From NCBI GenBank assembly GCA_034096865.1, contig JAWQFJ010017419.1, positions 100,001 through 123,710 of the forward strand: DNA of 23,710 bases, in the 5' to 3' direction. Source of the DNA: Theodoxus fluviatilis. Taxonomy: Eukaryota; Mollusca; Gastropoda; Cycloneritida; Neritidae. A program made the translations under genes and the position numbers. Shown here piece after piece: positions 1 through 9,573 of this stretch (within the stretch, counting starts at the first letter, position 1; the number at the start of each line of letters is the position of its first letter). The notes under the pieces are model-generated. The model ran no database searches and was not told the origin of the DNA. It saw only the letters and a list, made by a program, of their open reading frames with translations.

Positions 1-810
1 AGTAACACATCCGTGGCGAAGTCCAAGGTTTACGCCAGACATTCTATGGAAGAAGTATGAAACTGACTTGGCTACATAGATGTATAATGTTTCTTGAGGA
101 CGTAAGATTTTTAAAGACCTAAGACGTATCGAAATAAGCTTCATGATTTGTGTAGTCAGAGGTCATTTATGTATTTTCCCAAACTCTCCAGAGCGTGGAG
201 ATTAGAGAGGATCAAATGATGTTTTAATAGTTAATTATAATGTAAATGAAAACCAAAAGACAGTATTAAAAGTTAAACAATGATTTTCATTATTTACTGT
301 CATAGTGCAGTTGTCGAGGCTTGGTACAGTGGTGATGCTTGCAGCCGAAAATTGTTTTCGGATTGTTTCAGTAATTAAAAACCACAAAGCAATTGATTGA
401 CTATATACTTATTTTCAGGTAAAAATGAACCTATGTCTTTACTTTGTTATAGTGTCAATGGGAACATCAACACATACCTCTTCTAATGGTTAAATAAATA
501 GATTCCTTCAGAATCGAACATAATTTCAGTAACATATTGGGCAACAATGTAAAATTGTCTCCTCGCAACACTTTGCTTGGCTCCCAACTACACGAAAACA
601 TTACATTACATATATTCCTATTTGCCAATAATCACATTTTCTCCATTGAAAATACCAAACTCTTCTATCAAATGTGCCACGTTTGCAACTTTTTCGTAAC
701 AAATTATTCCAATAAAAGATTTTGTGGCCATTTCACCGAGAAAAGTCAATTGAAACACATTGAACACTATATCTAAATGTGCTGTAGAATCGTGCTTTCG
801 TACACTTTTA
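1..810. other. AT-rich non-coding stretch, nothing recognised
   Basis: The sequence is AT-rich with no recognisable protein, RNA gene or repeat unit. The only open frame of note (537-776, 79 codons) has an unremarkable composition rich in Asn, Phe and His, as expected for chance translation of AT-rich DNA. It could be intron or intergenic DNA; I cannot tell which. Confidence 0.5.
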
Positions 811-814
811 CAGT

Positions 815-856
815 GTTTTGTTGTTGTTGTTATTGTTGTTGATGCTGTTGTTGTTT
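815..856. repeat. Imperfect (TTG)n microsatellite
   Basis: A run of TTG/TGT triplets is interrupted by single changes (TTA, ATG). It is short and degenerate, so probably an ageing microsatellite. Confidence 0.8.
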
Positions 857-1022
857 TAACTCCTTTTTCATTTGAATTTCTAGTGAATTTATGTCAGATG
901 TAGTTCATTAGAACTAAAGTTATTTCAGTTACTAACCGTTCTCTGATCGATAGTTTAGCAACCAAAAACACCAAATACAGCCAAACTGGGCGCAACAGAA
1001 AAATAAAAAGCAAAATAAAAAA

Positions 1023-1053
1023 ACTAACAAACAAACAAACAAACAAACAAAAA
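1023..1053. repeat. (AAAC)n microsatellite
   Basis: About seven consecutive AAAC/ACAA units follow an A-rich stretch. An open frame on the opposite strand (894-1097) reads through this tract as Leu/Phe/Val-rich sequence and is not a gene. Confidence 0.85.
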
Positions 1054-1783
1054 CGAGGATGAAACACAGTGTCCCACCATAACACACGCACCATCATAAC
1101 GTACAGTTAATACATAATTAGTCTACATCATTTGGATAAAGACAGAATAAGGTATTTTCGAAGCACATGGAGATGAAAATAGAAAGCTGAACTGACAAGA
1201 CAAGATCTAGACGCAGAAGGTCAACACTAGATTTAAAGAACCACCACCAACTGTCATTGAAACATAATTTGTCAATCCGCTGTTTCTACAACTCGCGGTC
1301 GAAACCAGAATCCATGTGATGCAAGCTCAGCGACCACTCTGCCATGGGCTTCATTGGAGACGAATGTGAGAAAAAGTTAGTGTAAAACTTTCACATTTCA
1401 TTTAGCGGTTCAAAGGCGCCCATTTGCAAATTGTGACATCCAATTTCGAACTGCAAATAACTTCCTCCATAAACGGGGCATTTCTTCAAAATTAACTGTT
1501 GAAACTGCTACTTTTTCTAATCATTATGTACTCAGCGGTAATTATTCATGCTGCCTAAACAGAAACAACATTTCAGCGAAACCTTGGGCATGTCTTGTAA
1601 TTAATTGTCGAGAGCGAAGCGCAACTGCCTTTAAGTTGAATAGGTTTACGCAAGCTGCATCAGGCTTTTAAGGGCAAATATTGAGGCGAGAAAGGAGTCA
1701 CACTTTCAAAGTTGAAACTATCAAGCCATCCATTACTGGTTGTTCTCTGTCTCGAAACTAACCTATGCATTGCTTCCGGACCA
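1054..1783. other. Non-coding flank of the fold-back element, nothing recognised
   Basis: Unique-looking sequence with stops in all frames and no recognised repeat or RNA. It forms the left flank of the long inverted repeat that begins at 1784. Confidence 0.5.
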
Positions 1784-2665
1784 GTGGTGGGGTGCATATG
1801 AACCTACTATTTTAGGTGGCAACTACGTCGTAGTTGTCTACTTCGTTGTTCACAACTTTTTGTTCACAACTACGACAGTAAGGTGTGCATGAGACGCTAC
1901 TTGGTCGCCACAACGAAGTAATGACCCAGATGAATAGTTATTATTATCTCGGGATATCCCATCTAATGCGCATGCGTAGAGGTCACGACAAGAGGTGAAC
2001 TAGCCAACTCTGTGCACATTTCAATGGCGGACGCGTTGCCGGTTCACACAGAAAACGCTCTATTTCGGGATACTAGCAACCCATCCAAAGAAAATGTAAG
2101 CCATGCACAGCATTAATTTATTAAAGCTGTATGTTGAATGCATCAATAGGTCGTGAAAGCTTTTAGATTTTACAAATCGAATGCAGGTCGACGCATCCAC
2201 GCTGAAGCATGAGTTAACCATTGCCATCGGTCACGGCGTCATCCGTCATCCTTCTGCCGGACCGATGGCAACGGGTAACTCATGCTTCAGCGTGGATGCG
2301 TCGACCTGCATTCGATTTGTAAAATGTAAAAGCTTTCATGACCTATTGATGCATTCAACATACAGCTTTGATAAATTAATGCTGTGCATGGCTTACATTT
2401 TCTTTGGATGGGTTGCTAGTATCCCCAAATAGAGTGTTTTCTGTGCGAACCGGAGAGAGGTCCGCCATTGAAATTTGCAAATAGTTGGCTACTTAGCCGT
2501 GTAGTGCTGACACAGACCACCACTAAGTTGTGGGTTGTTTAGTGGCCAACTTAGGAGGTAACTACGCGTATTCAGCTTTCATGCACACCTTACTTCGCAA
2601 TTTAGTAGCAAACTTCCCATTTAGTTGCCTACTACCGTGTAATAGATTCATATGCGCCCCACCAC
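1784..2665. mobile_element. Fold-back (long terminal inverted repeat) element, non-autonomous
   Basis: The whole segment is one long inverted repeat: the left arm is 1784-2232, the loop 2233-2258 (26 nt) and the right arm 2259-2665. The outermost 19 bases of each arm (1784-1802 and 2647-2665, beginning GTGGTGGGG) match as reverse complements with one mismatch. The inner arms (2039-2232 and 2259-2453) are near-identical, about 8 mismatches by hand alignment. The outer arms between them and the termini are much more diverged, though motifs such as TAAGGTGTGCATGA and TTTCAATGGCGGAC are still shared. No transposase is encoded; the 83-codon frame at 2181-2432 just crosses the palindrome centre. 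No clear target-site duplication is visible: the flanks read CCGGACCA on the left and AGATAAAC on the right. This architecture is typical of fold-back or MITE-like elements mobilised in trans. If the ends are taken one or two bases further out they read CAGTGGTGG and CTGTGGTGG, which loosely resembles hAT termini, but that is speculative. Confidence 0.85.
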
Positions 2666-3632
2666 AGATAAACAGTTGCTGAAGTTGCATACCACATGCT
2701 TTCGTGCCATTACTTCAAATATCCTGCTTCATTTAAAAAAAAGTTTGGACACAGCAGTAGCTGAAAATGGCGTGTATCTACTGTGGTATAAGGGGTCAGC
2801 ATGGGACAGCTAGTTGGTGTTGAGATTCTTCATTCTGCTTACAGATGAAATCGTCGATAGGAGCCGCCTACAAAGACTGATAGTTCACTGGGATGTTGAG
2901 CCAAGGCTTATTGCCGCCAGAGCGGCTTCAGTTTGTGGTGCAGGCAGACATTTCTTCAGCGTTCTGTGGTAAGCAAGACACCCAATTATTTGGTTGATGC
3001 AACATGTAGATATACCACATTTGTCCATGAAATGTATGGAAGCATCGGAAACGTAGATCAGAGGGAGACATCAATCCTGCAAAGCCTCGTTGGCCTCATG
3101 CATTTCTTTTCCAGAAGTGAGCACCAGTGTTGTATATACAGGCGCTGTATGCATTCAATGGCTCAAGAACTTTACGGGCAAACAGGGGAGGGGACATCGA
3201 CCGAAGATGTGCATTCTAGACATTGCAAAAAGCTTTGTCGGCCTCTGCCTCTATCATTTCAAGGGACTGACCGTCAGACGCGAAGGGTCGGGATGTGGTA
3301 TTGATATTCCTTCGGGGTCCGTGATAAACCTCCGCCTGAGACCAACTGTAACGATTTCCCACGGTCTTTACAAGTCATGTGCAGTCGCCAGAACTTTGAT
3401 TTTGCCATGCCTGGCCGTCATTATTTACCACTAATTTGTTTCCCAGAGAAATTGAGGAGAAATCTTAGAAATCAGGGAATTCGATTCCCCAAGGTTTCCG
3501 AACGTTAGTAAACGTCACGCATGGGAAGGTCTTCTTTGGCAGTGATTACAAACTTTCTTGTCCATTCTAAGCAAAGATGCTGAATAACGTAAAATCAAAC
3601 TTGTACATGTTTTCTTTGACAGATCTAGTTAT
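2666..3632. other. Unassigned stretch with two overlapping weak open frames
   Basis: Two plus-strand frames (2933-3304, 123 codons; 3090-3434, 114 codons) overlap in different phases. Neither translation resembles a family I know. Neither has a signal peptide, transmembrane segment or repeated domain, and the lengths are compatible with chance. An undetected exon cannot be excluded. Confidence 0.35.
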
Positions 3633-4084
3633 CTTTTATCCCTTTTCCTTTTTACTTGCCAGTTTGCTTCTTTTCCCTCTTTCTTCCTGTTTTTCTTAAA
3701 TTTTATTTTCCCTTTCCATCTCTTTGTCATTCCGCCAAGTATTCTCATTGCTATTCTCGTCTATGATGTCTTCTCTGCCTACCTGCCTATCTTTGTCTGT
3801 CTGTCTGTTTGTCCGTCTGTATGTATTTTAGTCCGTCTGTTCGTCTGTCTGTCTGTATATCTATATATCTGTCAAACTGTCCGTCTGACCGTCTGTCGGT
3901 TTGCCTCTGTCTCTATCTCTCAGTTTGTCTGTGTGTCTGTGTGCTTGTTCGTCTCTGCGTTTGTGTTTGTGCTTGTGTGTCTGTGTTTGTTTGTGCGTCT
4001 TTTTGTATGTATGTGTGTGTGTCTGTGTCTCTGTCTGTCTGTCTATCTGTTTGTGTGACTGTCTGTCTGTCTGTCTGCCTGTTT

Positions 4085-4142
<58 letters not shown>

Positions 4143-4193
4143 TCTTCCTCCTCCTCTTCCTCCTCCTCCTCCTCCTCCTCCTCCTCCTCCTCT
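3633..4193. repeat. Long pyrimidine-rich compound simple repeat: (CTGT)n, (CT)n, (CTC)n
   Basis: From about 3633 the plus strand is strongly pyrimidine-biased. It becomes imperfect (CTGT)n with interspersed (GT) at about 3793-4080, then pure (CT)n at about 4088-4139, then (CTC/TCC)n at about 4141-4193. The predicted frames here (3809-4240 and 3901-4203) are Ser/Val/Cys/Leu or Pro/Leu low-complexity products of the repeat. The mirror-symmetric (CT)n tract could adopt intramolecular triplex DNA; that is general knowledge, not demonstrated here. Confidence 0.9.
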
Positions 4194-4195
4194 GT

Positions 4196-5865
4196 CTATT
4201 TAATCACTTAATTTGTATGGTCTTGAATTTCTTGTCGTAACTCAATGCTACTCTGCATTTGAACGATAAGGTGATACTAATTTCCATACGTAATTTTATC
4301 CGTCCATTTGTCTCAAATGTCTCTCAGGAAGCGCAGCATAGCGAATCTACAGAGCACATTTAATTTTCACTCAAAGTTTTGTAATTAATAAGTCAACAAC
4401 GTGCACATGTAAACTCTCTTCTCATACAGCGAATGACGTCTAATTTGGACTACTCTCGGTACCGGTGGAGGAGTTTATTGGGTCGTCAGTGTGATGCTGA
4501 CCTGAACGTTCCCTGACCTAGAGTCGACAATTACGGAATTAATGTAGCGTGACGGCATGCATCTCGGCGGGCACGTTTTGCCTAAACGCCACCTCAGCAA
4601 CGTTTGGGAGTCATCAAACTTCAAGGTTCATCTGCTTTCCACGAATGCCCAGTGCGCCTCGTCGGGCCACATTAGCTGCGAATACCCTCTCCCCCACACC
4701 TCTTCCCTTTTTTCTCGTGGGCATCTTTCCAAAGCCTCTCCATAAACAGTCCCAGGCGAGGCCCTACCTTTCCCCACGAATCAATAGTCCAGATCCCACT
4801 GCTACTGGAGCTACTGTGCCAGGCCGTGTCCCTGGGCCCTGGACAAAGAACCACGTTGAGGATCAGCCTCAAAACAAAGGCAATGCGGTAACTCAGACCC
4901 GGGGAAGGGGCAAGTCCCGATCAGCGCCGGAAGCGCCCTCGTGGCCATAATGGCTGACATCACGGATTAACCAACCACGGTTCCCAGGTGGGAACCCGTG
5001 ACCAGTCAGTCGCCTCCCATCAATTTGTGCCGCGCGCCAAGCGTGGCTGCACGGCGAAATGTGATTGGATGGCTCGCAGCTTGGGACGCTGTGCTCTCAC
5101 CTCGAACTCCCAACGGGAAGGATTGGCCGTACAGTATTTCATTCGACAGATAGCCATGTGCCTAACCCTTTTTGAATACATACAAGAGGACTATTGGCCT
5201 CTTTTTCGTTTGCAATGAATTATTATACTTTTTCTCGACATGAAACGGAATAGAACGTTTCATTCAGTTGTGGAAATAGGTCCCAAAATTATCTTCCCTG
5301 GGACTGGTCTGGGGGTTTTTTTCTTGAGGGGTGACGTGTATTTGAGTTAAATCCTGTTGAGTTTTAGAATAAAAGAGGCAATGCAGGATGATTCCTGTCC
5401 ATAGATCCTATCCGTGCTTCCTTCGCTCAAGACATCTCCATTCCCTTTTCAGATGGACTTAGATTTAACAAGGACTACCAAAAGTGCTAAGATGTTATCA
5501 CAAACTGCATTATTCACCACAATTTCAACTACATTTTCCACTCCATACTCTCTCATAAAAAGTCCATATCTACTAAACTTTTAGTTTGTTCTGACAATAG
5601 TGGCATCGATCTGTACCCAAATGAAAGCCGAGTTCAGAGTCGTGATTTTCACAACAAATATAAAGTTACATTCATTCACAAGAGCCAAAACAAATGCATT
5701 TTCCCGTGACACAAAGTATTTGTATCCAACATATAGTCGTGTATGCATTTCATTTCCAATTTCCCAACACCAAGTAGGAAAACTTTTTAATTTCAAAAGA
5801 TACAGAAATTGCTTTCAATTAACACAATATAGGAATCTTTGTAACAGAGAAGTAATATTGGGGAA
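4196..5865. other. Unassigned; moderately GC-rich 4540-5110, AT-rich after 5220
   Basis: The 4540-5110 part is richer in G+C and CpG than its surroundings and contains inverted CCAAT-type matches (GATTGGATGG near 5060 and GGATTGGCC near 5120). One plus-strand frame spans 4549-4950 (133 codons, Pro/Ser/Arg-rich), but I recognise no domain in it. The region could be an exon, a promoter-associated CpG-rich stretch or an old repeat; the sequence alone does not decide. From 5221 to 5865 I see nothing beyond AT-rich DNA. Confidence 0.3.
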
Positions 5866-5893
5866 ACACACTCACACACACATGGTCAAACAC

Positions 5894-5941
<48 letters not shown>
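5894..5941 (-). repeat. (AAT)16 tract; probable LINE 3' tail
   Basis: Forty-eight bases of perfect ATA/AAT triplets, read as (ATT)n on the minus strand. It lies at the 3' end of the minus-strand LINE, after about 200 bp of 3' UTR. CR1/L2-type elements often end in short tandem repeats instead of poly(A), so this is plausibly the element's own tail, since expanded. Confidence 0.75.
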
Positions 5942-5942
<1 letters not shown>

Positions 5943-6141
5943 AGGTTATTTCTACACACATACCTTCCCTAATAGGCAAGCTCATGGCGTTTACAATGAG
6001 AAAGTCTACACTCATACAAAGTATTCTAACACTCGAACACTGTACAGTTGAAATAAAAGAAAAATTAAATACAATACAATTAATTAAGTAGAAGGCAATA
6101 AACAAAACACGAAACATAAAAGAGGCGCCTTGTGAAGCACT

Positions 6142-6810
6142 TCACTGCTCGTCAGGAAAGGCAGACCGGAACAGGTGTGTCTTGAGGGAGGTTTTGAACT
6201 GGGACATGGAATCAGAGTGACGGACAGGGAAAGGTAGGCTATTCCACGTTACAGGGCCGATGTAAGAAAAAGCTCGCTGTCCTTGGGTTTTCTTTTTGCG
6301 ACGGGGGACATTTAACGTTTTGGTGTCTGCAGCTGAACGGTTATTTCTAGCGGGGGTGTAGACAGTGAGAATTTCTTTGAGTGCGTGTCGTGCAGTTTGA
6401 TTGAAGAAGTTGAAACACATAGTGGCTAGCTTATACTCTATCCTCTGAGTGACGGGGAGCCAATGCAGTGCACGAAGGAGTTTGGATGTGGGAGTTCTCT
6501 TGGGACATCTAAAAACTAATCTAACAGCAGTGTTTTGGACTTTTTGCAGTTTGTTTAGCAGAGTGTCAGGAATGCCGGCAAGAAGAGAATTTCCATAATC
6601 AAGACGGGACCGAACAAGGGAAGTGACAAGGGTTTGAGTGGCCTGTTGTGAAAGATAGTGACGAATAGTGCCAATTTTCCTTAATTCGTAGTAAGCTAAC
6701 TGGCAAACTTTGTTCACATGAACTCTCATAGAAAGATCATCATCGAACATGACACCTAAGTTTCTAACATACTTTGAGAATTCTATCTCACTCTGACCTA
6801 TGGTTAGTTT
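6142..6810 (-). pseudogene. CR1/L2-like reverse transcriptase, C-terminal part only
   Basis: About 222 codons remain open. The translation carries the region downstream of the RT catalytic motif typical of CR1/L2-type LINEs: RNLGVMFDDDLSM, then SRLDYGNSLLAGIP, then KVQNTAVRLVF, then LHWLPVTQRIEYKL, and the terminal pattern TWNSLPFPVR with FKTSLKTHLF just before the stop. The catalytic FADD-type motif and everything before it are missing, so the protein could not polymerise DNA. The open frame continues upstream to 6906, but those 32 codons are Cys/Val repeat translated from the (CA)n tract and are not part of the protein. Assignment to a non-LTR reverse transcriptase is firm; the precise clade within the CR1/L2/jockey group is less so. 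Confidence 0.85.
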
Positions 6811-6811
6811 C

Positions 6812-7031
6812 ATACACACACATACCGACCGTACACACATACAAACACACACTCGCACGCACACACACGTGCACATACACATACACACACACACACGCGC
6901 GCACATTCACATACACACACACACACTCACACGGTCTCACGCACACACACACACACACATACACACAAACGCGCGCGCGCGCGCACACACACAAACACAC
7001 ACACAAACACGCACACACAAACACACACACA

Positions 7032-7093
<62 letters not shown>

Positions 7094-7132
7094 CGCACAC
7101 GGTCACACACACGGTCACACACACACACACTC

Positions 7133-7163
<31 letters not shown>

Positions 7164-7173
7164 AATAAACACG

Positions 7174-7219
<46 letters not shown>

Positions 7220-7250
7220 CACACACAAACGCACACACACACACACAAGC
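6812..7250. repeat. Long imperfect (CA)n microsatellite
   Basis: About 440 bp of (CA)n on the plus strand, with interspersed GCAC, AAAC and GGTCAC units and a (GC)n run at about 6971-6984. Several apparent frames on both strands (His/Thr or Cys/Val repeats) are artefacts of it. Confidence 0.95.
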
Positions 7251-8276
7251 ACCCGCAGATACATGAACTTATATGTACTCGATTACGCATGTTAAAACTA
7301 TCGCTTCATGTATCACGAGTTATGGTTACATCTTCAATGACTTTTATCAGGCCTACAACCTCCACACTGCTGGACAAGCCTGATCTGGACAAGACTGCGG
7401 GTCAGAGCCATAGCAGGAAGGGAAGGCGCTCTTCAGACAGGCTGGCAATCAGGAGATTGATCTTTCGGCTCCATGTGCATCTGACGGTAGACTTCAGACC
7501 TAGCCACCTATTGATCTCATGGTCCACGCCCCCCCCCCCCCCCACCCTGACCATCCAGCTCACAGACCGGTCAGAAGTCTGCGCCGGAAACAACCGCTAT
7601 TCAGTTTTCCACGAGAAGAGGAATACCTCTCTTGGAAATTCCATCTGAAAAGAATCGTCGATTCTCGACTGGCTGCCCCTCCTTTCCGATCGTAATCAGA
7701 CGGGTTTTTGCTCCAGCAAAGAGGGAGGATTGGATCAATTTGTCGTGGTTGTACCTCAGCATGCACTCGGAGAAAGTTTAATGTTGGGGGCGTGTGAGTC
7801 ACAGCAGAAACAAAAAAATGTCGGGCCAGGTATATACGTTTATGTGCATACTTCAGGGATTTTTGTATGTGTGTGCTTTTGTCTGTGCGAGCTTGTGTGT
7901 GTGCACGTGTATGTTTATGTATAGATTACTGCATGCAGTTCCTTCATGAATGAATAAAGAATGTACATGTACATGCGACTTTATACACTTTCTTCATGTC
8001 GTGATAGTTCTTTTCTAGAGAGCAATCGGAGCGCACAAACCTCCGCCAAGGCAGCCACAGCGAGGGAGGTAATCAACATACAGCAGCGTAGAAAGATGGG
8101 TGATGATGTTTAAGATTGCATAATACTGCCGTGATGAAACACGGCAATAAAGTGATTTAAATCGACAATATTGATGAAATTCTTAGTGACAATCATGGCG
8201 TGGGGAAAGCAGATCTGTAGCAGGTGAGACAGGCTGCTGCTGGAACGGCGGCCTGGGTAATCTAAAACATTGTTTT
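7251..8276. other. Unassigned, contains a C15 run
   Basis: No recognisable gene. A plus-strand frame at 7289-7648 (119 codons) and short minus-strand frames match no family known to me. A homopolymer of 15 C lies at 7529-7543. A degenerate (TG)n stretch lies at about 7863-7920. The words CCTCCGCCAAGG and GAGGGAGGTAAT near 8040-8075 weakly recall the repeat described at 8440-8652. Confidence 0.4.
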
Positions 8277-8437
8277 GCTAACATGTGAAGGTTAGTTCAT
8301 TTTAACACTTATAGCGGTCCATGAAGGTAGGCAGCCACAGCCAACACGACCTGTCTAATTGTAAACGTCGTTAAGCTAACATGTGAAGGTTAGATCATTT
8401 TAATGCTTATAAGAGTCCATAAGGATAGGAACGCACA
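8277..8437. repeat. Tandem direct repeat, 98-bp period, one full and one partial copy
   Basis: The words GCTAACATGTGAAGGTTAG and TCATTTTAA recur at 8277 and 8375, followed by similar ACTTATA...GTCCAT...AGG blocks. By hand the two copies share roughly 80-85% over about 63 bp (8277-8339 against 8375-8437). The full repeat unit is 8277-8374. Confidence 0.75.
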
Positions 8438-8439
8438 CC

Positions 8440-8652
8440 CCAGTCTACTGAACATATGATCGATACAATAATTTATCTTTATGGCTCCAATTCCAAATTT
8501 AGATAACATAACTTTCAAAATGTAATGCATTGATCCTTGCGTAAAACCCTGACCTTGCACCACATTTGACTGGTATCCGTTTGGAAGTTTTAAAGTTATT
8601 TTACACGAACTAATAAACCAACCAACAAAACCATAATCTCCGTGGCGGAGGA
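8440..8652 (-). repeat. Probable dispersed repeat common in marine invertebrate DNA
   Basis: On the minus strand, from 8652 downward, the sequence reads CCTCCGCCACGGAGATTATG, then a GTTTTGTTGGTTGGTTTATT-type stretch, then ACTTCCAAACGGATACC and further blocks of the form AAATGTGGTGCAAGGTCAGG. This order (CGGAG-TTATG, a G/T-rich GTTTG run, then AACGGAT with an AAAT-TGGTG block) resembles a repeat I recall as widespread in marine invertebrate sequences. The 206-codon minus-strand frame spanning 8390-9010 runs through this repeat and through a 12-mer duplication, so I treat it as non-coding. The family assignment rests on memory of the pattern only. Confidence 0.4.
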
Positions 8653-8700
8653 AACAAAGAGCTGGACACCCCGTGCGGGCCAGACTCATTACATCAAAAT

Positions 8701-8724
8701 GGTTAGACCTCAGGTTAGACCTCA
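8701..8724. repeat. Tandem duplication of a 12-mer (GGTTAGACCTCA)
   Basis: GGTTAGACCTCA occurs twice in perfect tandem. It is a small local duplication with no evident function. Confidence 0.9.
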
Positions 8725-8739
8725 GGCGGGAACCGAATC

Positions 8740-9573
8740 CTGACCTACTGGTGAACGTGCAATTGTGTATGATTGTTTGTGCATGTAGTGCCGGCAAGAA
8801 TGATAGTGGCAAATATACACGTGTATATGACTGTGTGTACTTGCTACACAGGTTTGGGTATAAACATCGAGGTGTGTCTAGTTCGTGCTTCACTGTGCGA
8901 GCAGGCCTTTGATTTATCGCCCTGGAGTAAGTAAACATTGGCTCGCTCATACTAATACTCATGCTGAAATCAGCTTCCGTCTTGGTTGTTTTTTTCGCTT
9001 TCACCCCCATTACTTCAACATAATCTTTTTACATCTTTAAGGATTTTAGACTTATTAGTCAGCTATTTCTTGAAAGACTACACCATTCCGCATTGAAGGA
9101 GTTAACCCTGATATAGGCAGGCATTTTGTTTCTGCTACAGCAGCCTTTTTCGCAATTGATAAGTAAAGGAAGTTCTCAATTTAGTGTAAATTTTTCAGAG
9201 GTGGGCATTCGGTTTTTCACGCAAAATCTTTAAGTCTACTTTGGAAAATTTCATATCGAAAATACCGAGCAAAATCAAGTTTATTGCAAGGCCAAATTTT
9301 AATTGATGTAAATGTGGACATCTTTTTTCTTCTTGTTATATCAAATTGCTTTCAAGTCATTACGAGCAGGGACTGAAACACGACACTTCAAGTTAACGTT
9401 TAACGCCTCGCTTCATTGTCGACAGATCGCGCCACTAAGTCCAATGCCGATGCTATTTTCTATCCCATAGTGTCGGAGATACGGTGAAAGATGAGACTAT
9501 CACCACTAGGTCTTCGTCTATTTGCAGTCTTTTCTATAGCTTTGCAGCCTCTGCTCTATCTCTGCACTTCTCT
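8740..9573. other. Non-coding stretch, nothing recognised
   Basis: No gene, repeat or RNA recognised. The last 90 bases (9484-9573) are open in frame with the following LINE fragment, but they lie outside its target-site duplication and so are pre-existing flanking DNA, not retrotransposon. Confidence 0.5.

Larger units (their letters stand above)
5894..6810 (-). mobile_element. 5'-truncated CR1/L2-like non-LTR retrotransposon (LINE) fragment
   Basis: Read on the minus strand, the element runs from the end of its reverse transcriptase ORF (6810 to 6142), through an AT-rich 3' UTR (6141-5942), into an (ATT)n tail (5941-5894). The catalytic RT core and the endonuclease are absent: the copy is truncated upstream exactly where the long (CA)n tract begins. 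No target-site duplication can be assigned because both borders are simple repeats. Copies like this are immobile relics. Confidence 0.8.

Noticed and set aside
2181..2432. An 83-codon frame in the fold-back element as a transposase or accessory protein
   Set aside because: It simply crosses the palindrome centre, so its two halves are complementary sequence; there are no domains.
3476..3500. tRNA B-box-like word (ATTCGATTCCCC) as a SINE head or tRNA
   Set aside because: No matching A box at the proper distance upstream and no cloverleaf can be drawn.
6774..7295. His/Thr-rich and Cys/Val-rich proteins from the CA-repeat region
   Set aside because: They are dinucleotide repeat translations on both strands. 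The same applies to 3809-4240, 11087-11611, 13766-14129, 15194-15388, 17297-17705 and 17890-18202.
8725..8745. GGGAACCGAATCC as a tRNA T-arm
   Set aside because: It lacks the invariant TTC of the T loop and no partner A box is present on either strand.
8390..9010. A 206-codon minus-strand open frame as a host gene
   Set aside because: It spans a likely dispersed repeat and a 12-mer tandem duplication, contains no recognisable domain, and its start has no supporting context. The frame is long enough to note but more likely non-coding.
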